Below are positions 5,506 to 5,923 of a DNA stretch of 5,923 bases, one piece after another; the stretch's first letter is position 1, and each line of letters begins with the position of its first letter. Under the pieces are notes generated by a model. The model saw nothing but the letters and a program-made list of their open reading frames with translations, did no database searches and was not told where the DNA came from. The stretch covers positions 1-5,923 of the forward strand of contig SFCY01000135.1 in the NCBI GenBank assembly GCA_004558865.1, in the 5' to 3' direction. The DNA comes from Bacteroidales bacterium (GTDB taxonomy: Bacteria; Bacteroidota; Bacteroidia; Bacteroidales; Bacteroidaceae). Both the position numbers and the translations under genes were made by a program.

Positions 5506-5923
5506 TTGAAAAAGGAGGCCGACGATGACGAATGATGATGTCTCAATCCTTGTTGTAATGGATGCTGTTCTCTGACAATATTAATTATAAATATTATTAT
5601 GAAGAAGCATATGTCTCAATCCTTGTTGTAATGGATGCTGTTCTCTGACCCTATCGAGGACGAGGACGAACCAGAAGAGGAGACGTCTCAATCCTTGTTG
5701 TAATGGATGCTGTTCTCTGACCAGAAAAGACGGAAAAACGCGCTATACAAAAGCAGTCTCAATCCTTGTTGTAATGGATGCTGTTCTCTGACAGTCCGTG
5801 AGCAGCCTATCGAGGACGAAGACGAGTCTCAATCCTTGTTGTAATGGATGCTGTTCTCTGACCTTACACAATTGAGCAGTTCAAGGCATTAGTAAAAGTC
5901 TCAATCCTTGTTGTAATGGATGC
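5469..5923 (-). CRISPR. CRISPR array, probably type I/III, continuing beyond the right edge
   Basis: There are seven 37-nt repeats, at 5469-5505, 5540-5576, 5613-5649, 5685-5721, 5756-5792, 5826-5862 and 5898-5923 (cut by the edge). Six spacers lie between them: 5506-5539 (34 nt), 5577-5612 (36), 5650-5684 (35), 5722-5755 (34), 5793-5825 (33) and 5863-5897 (35). On the plus strand the repeat begins GTCTCAATCC and ends TTCTCTGAC. Repeats 2-6 are identical, as is the visible part of repeat 7. On the minus strand the repeat ends ATTGAGAC, resembling the ATTGAAAC-type crRNA tag of type I and III systems, so transcription is inferred to run leftward from a leader beyond the window. The repeat has only a 4-bp internal stem (ATCC/GGAT, 10-nt loop). 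It does not look like the Cas13b repeat (GTTG...CAAC) or the usual Bacteroidota Cas9 repeat. No cas gene is in the window, so the type is not proven. Confidence 0.97.

Noticed and set aside
5172..5546. Minus-strand open frame running from the CRISPR array into rsmA
   Set aside because: It starts inside a repeat/spacer unit, crosses the trailer and rsmA promoter, and is off-frame to rsmA. It is a by-product of the repeat sequence.
5469..5923. Array belonging to a Cas13b (VI-B) or Cas9 (II-C) system
   Set aside because: The repeat lacks the GTTG...CAAC ends of Cas13b repeats and does not resemble the usual Bacteroidota Cas9 repeats. The ATTGAGAC end fits type I/III better. No cas gene is present to decide formally.

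Overview
The window looks like a chromosomal segment of a Bacteroidota (Bacteroidetes) bacterium, most likely a GC-rich Prevotella-type member of the Bacteroidales. Two things support this. Two intergenic stretches carry the phylum's unusual promoter (TAnnTTTG at -7, with a TTTG-like -33 box 20 nt upstream), and the start codons lack strong Shine-Dalgarno sequences. The genus is inferred from protein flavour only.

All recognisable genes lie on the minus strand and so read from right to left. In transcription order they are: rsmA/ksgA (5353-4559), the 16S rRNA dimethyladenosine methyltransferase; a multi-spanning membrane protein of the LPG_synthase_TM/UPF0104 flippase-like family (4481-3474); pepD (3387-1933), an M20-family aminoacyl-histidine dipeptidase; and nhaC (1657-203), a Na+/H+ antiporter. 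A further reading frame starts 9 nt after nhaC and runs off the left edge; it is weakly supported. rsmA and the membrane protein each have their own Bacteroidota-type promoter. No convincing promoter was seen before pepD or nhaC. The pepD-nhaC gap holds a strong nested hairpin that may end the pepD transcript. These are ordinary housekeeping and transport genes with no evident shared pathway.

The right end (5469-5923 and beyond) is a CRISPR array: seven 37-nt repeats, the last cut by the window edge, and six spacers of 33-36 nt. The repeat read on the minus strand ends in ATTGAGAC, the crRNA-tag signature of type I/III systems. The repeat next to rsmA is degenerate exactly where the 3' end of a terminal repeat should be. 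The array is therefore probably transcribed leftward, with its leader and cas genes outside the window to the right.

The most interesting signals are in the spacers. Two of them cover overlapping parts of one target, with a single difference that is synonymous in the likely frame. The spacer set is also purine-rich on the plus strand, so the crRNAs would be antisense to probable mRNAs, as an RNA-targeting type III system requires. No cas gene is visible, so the system type remains an inference.
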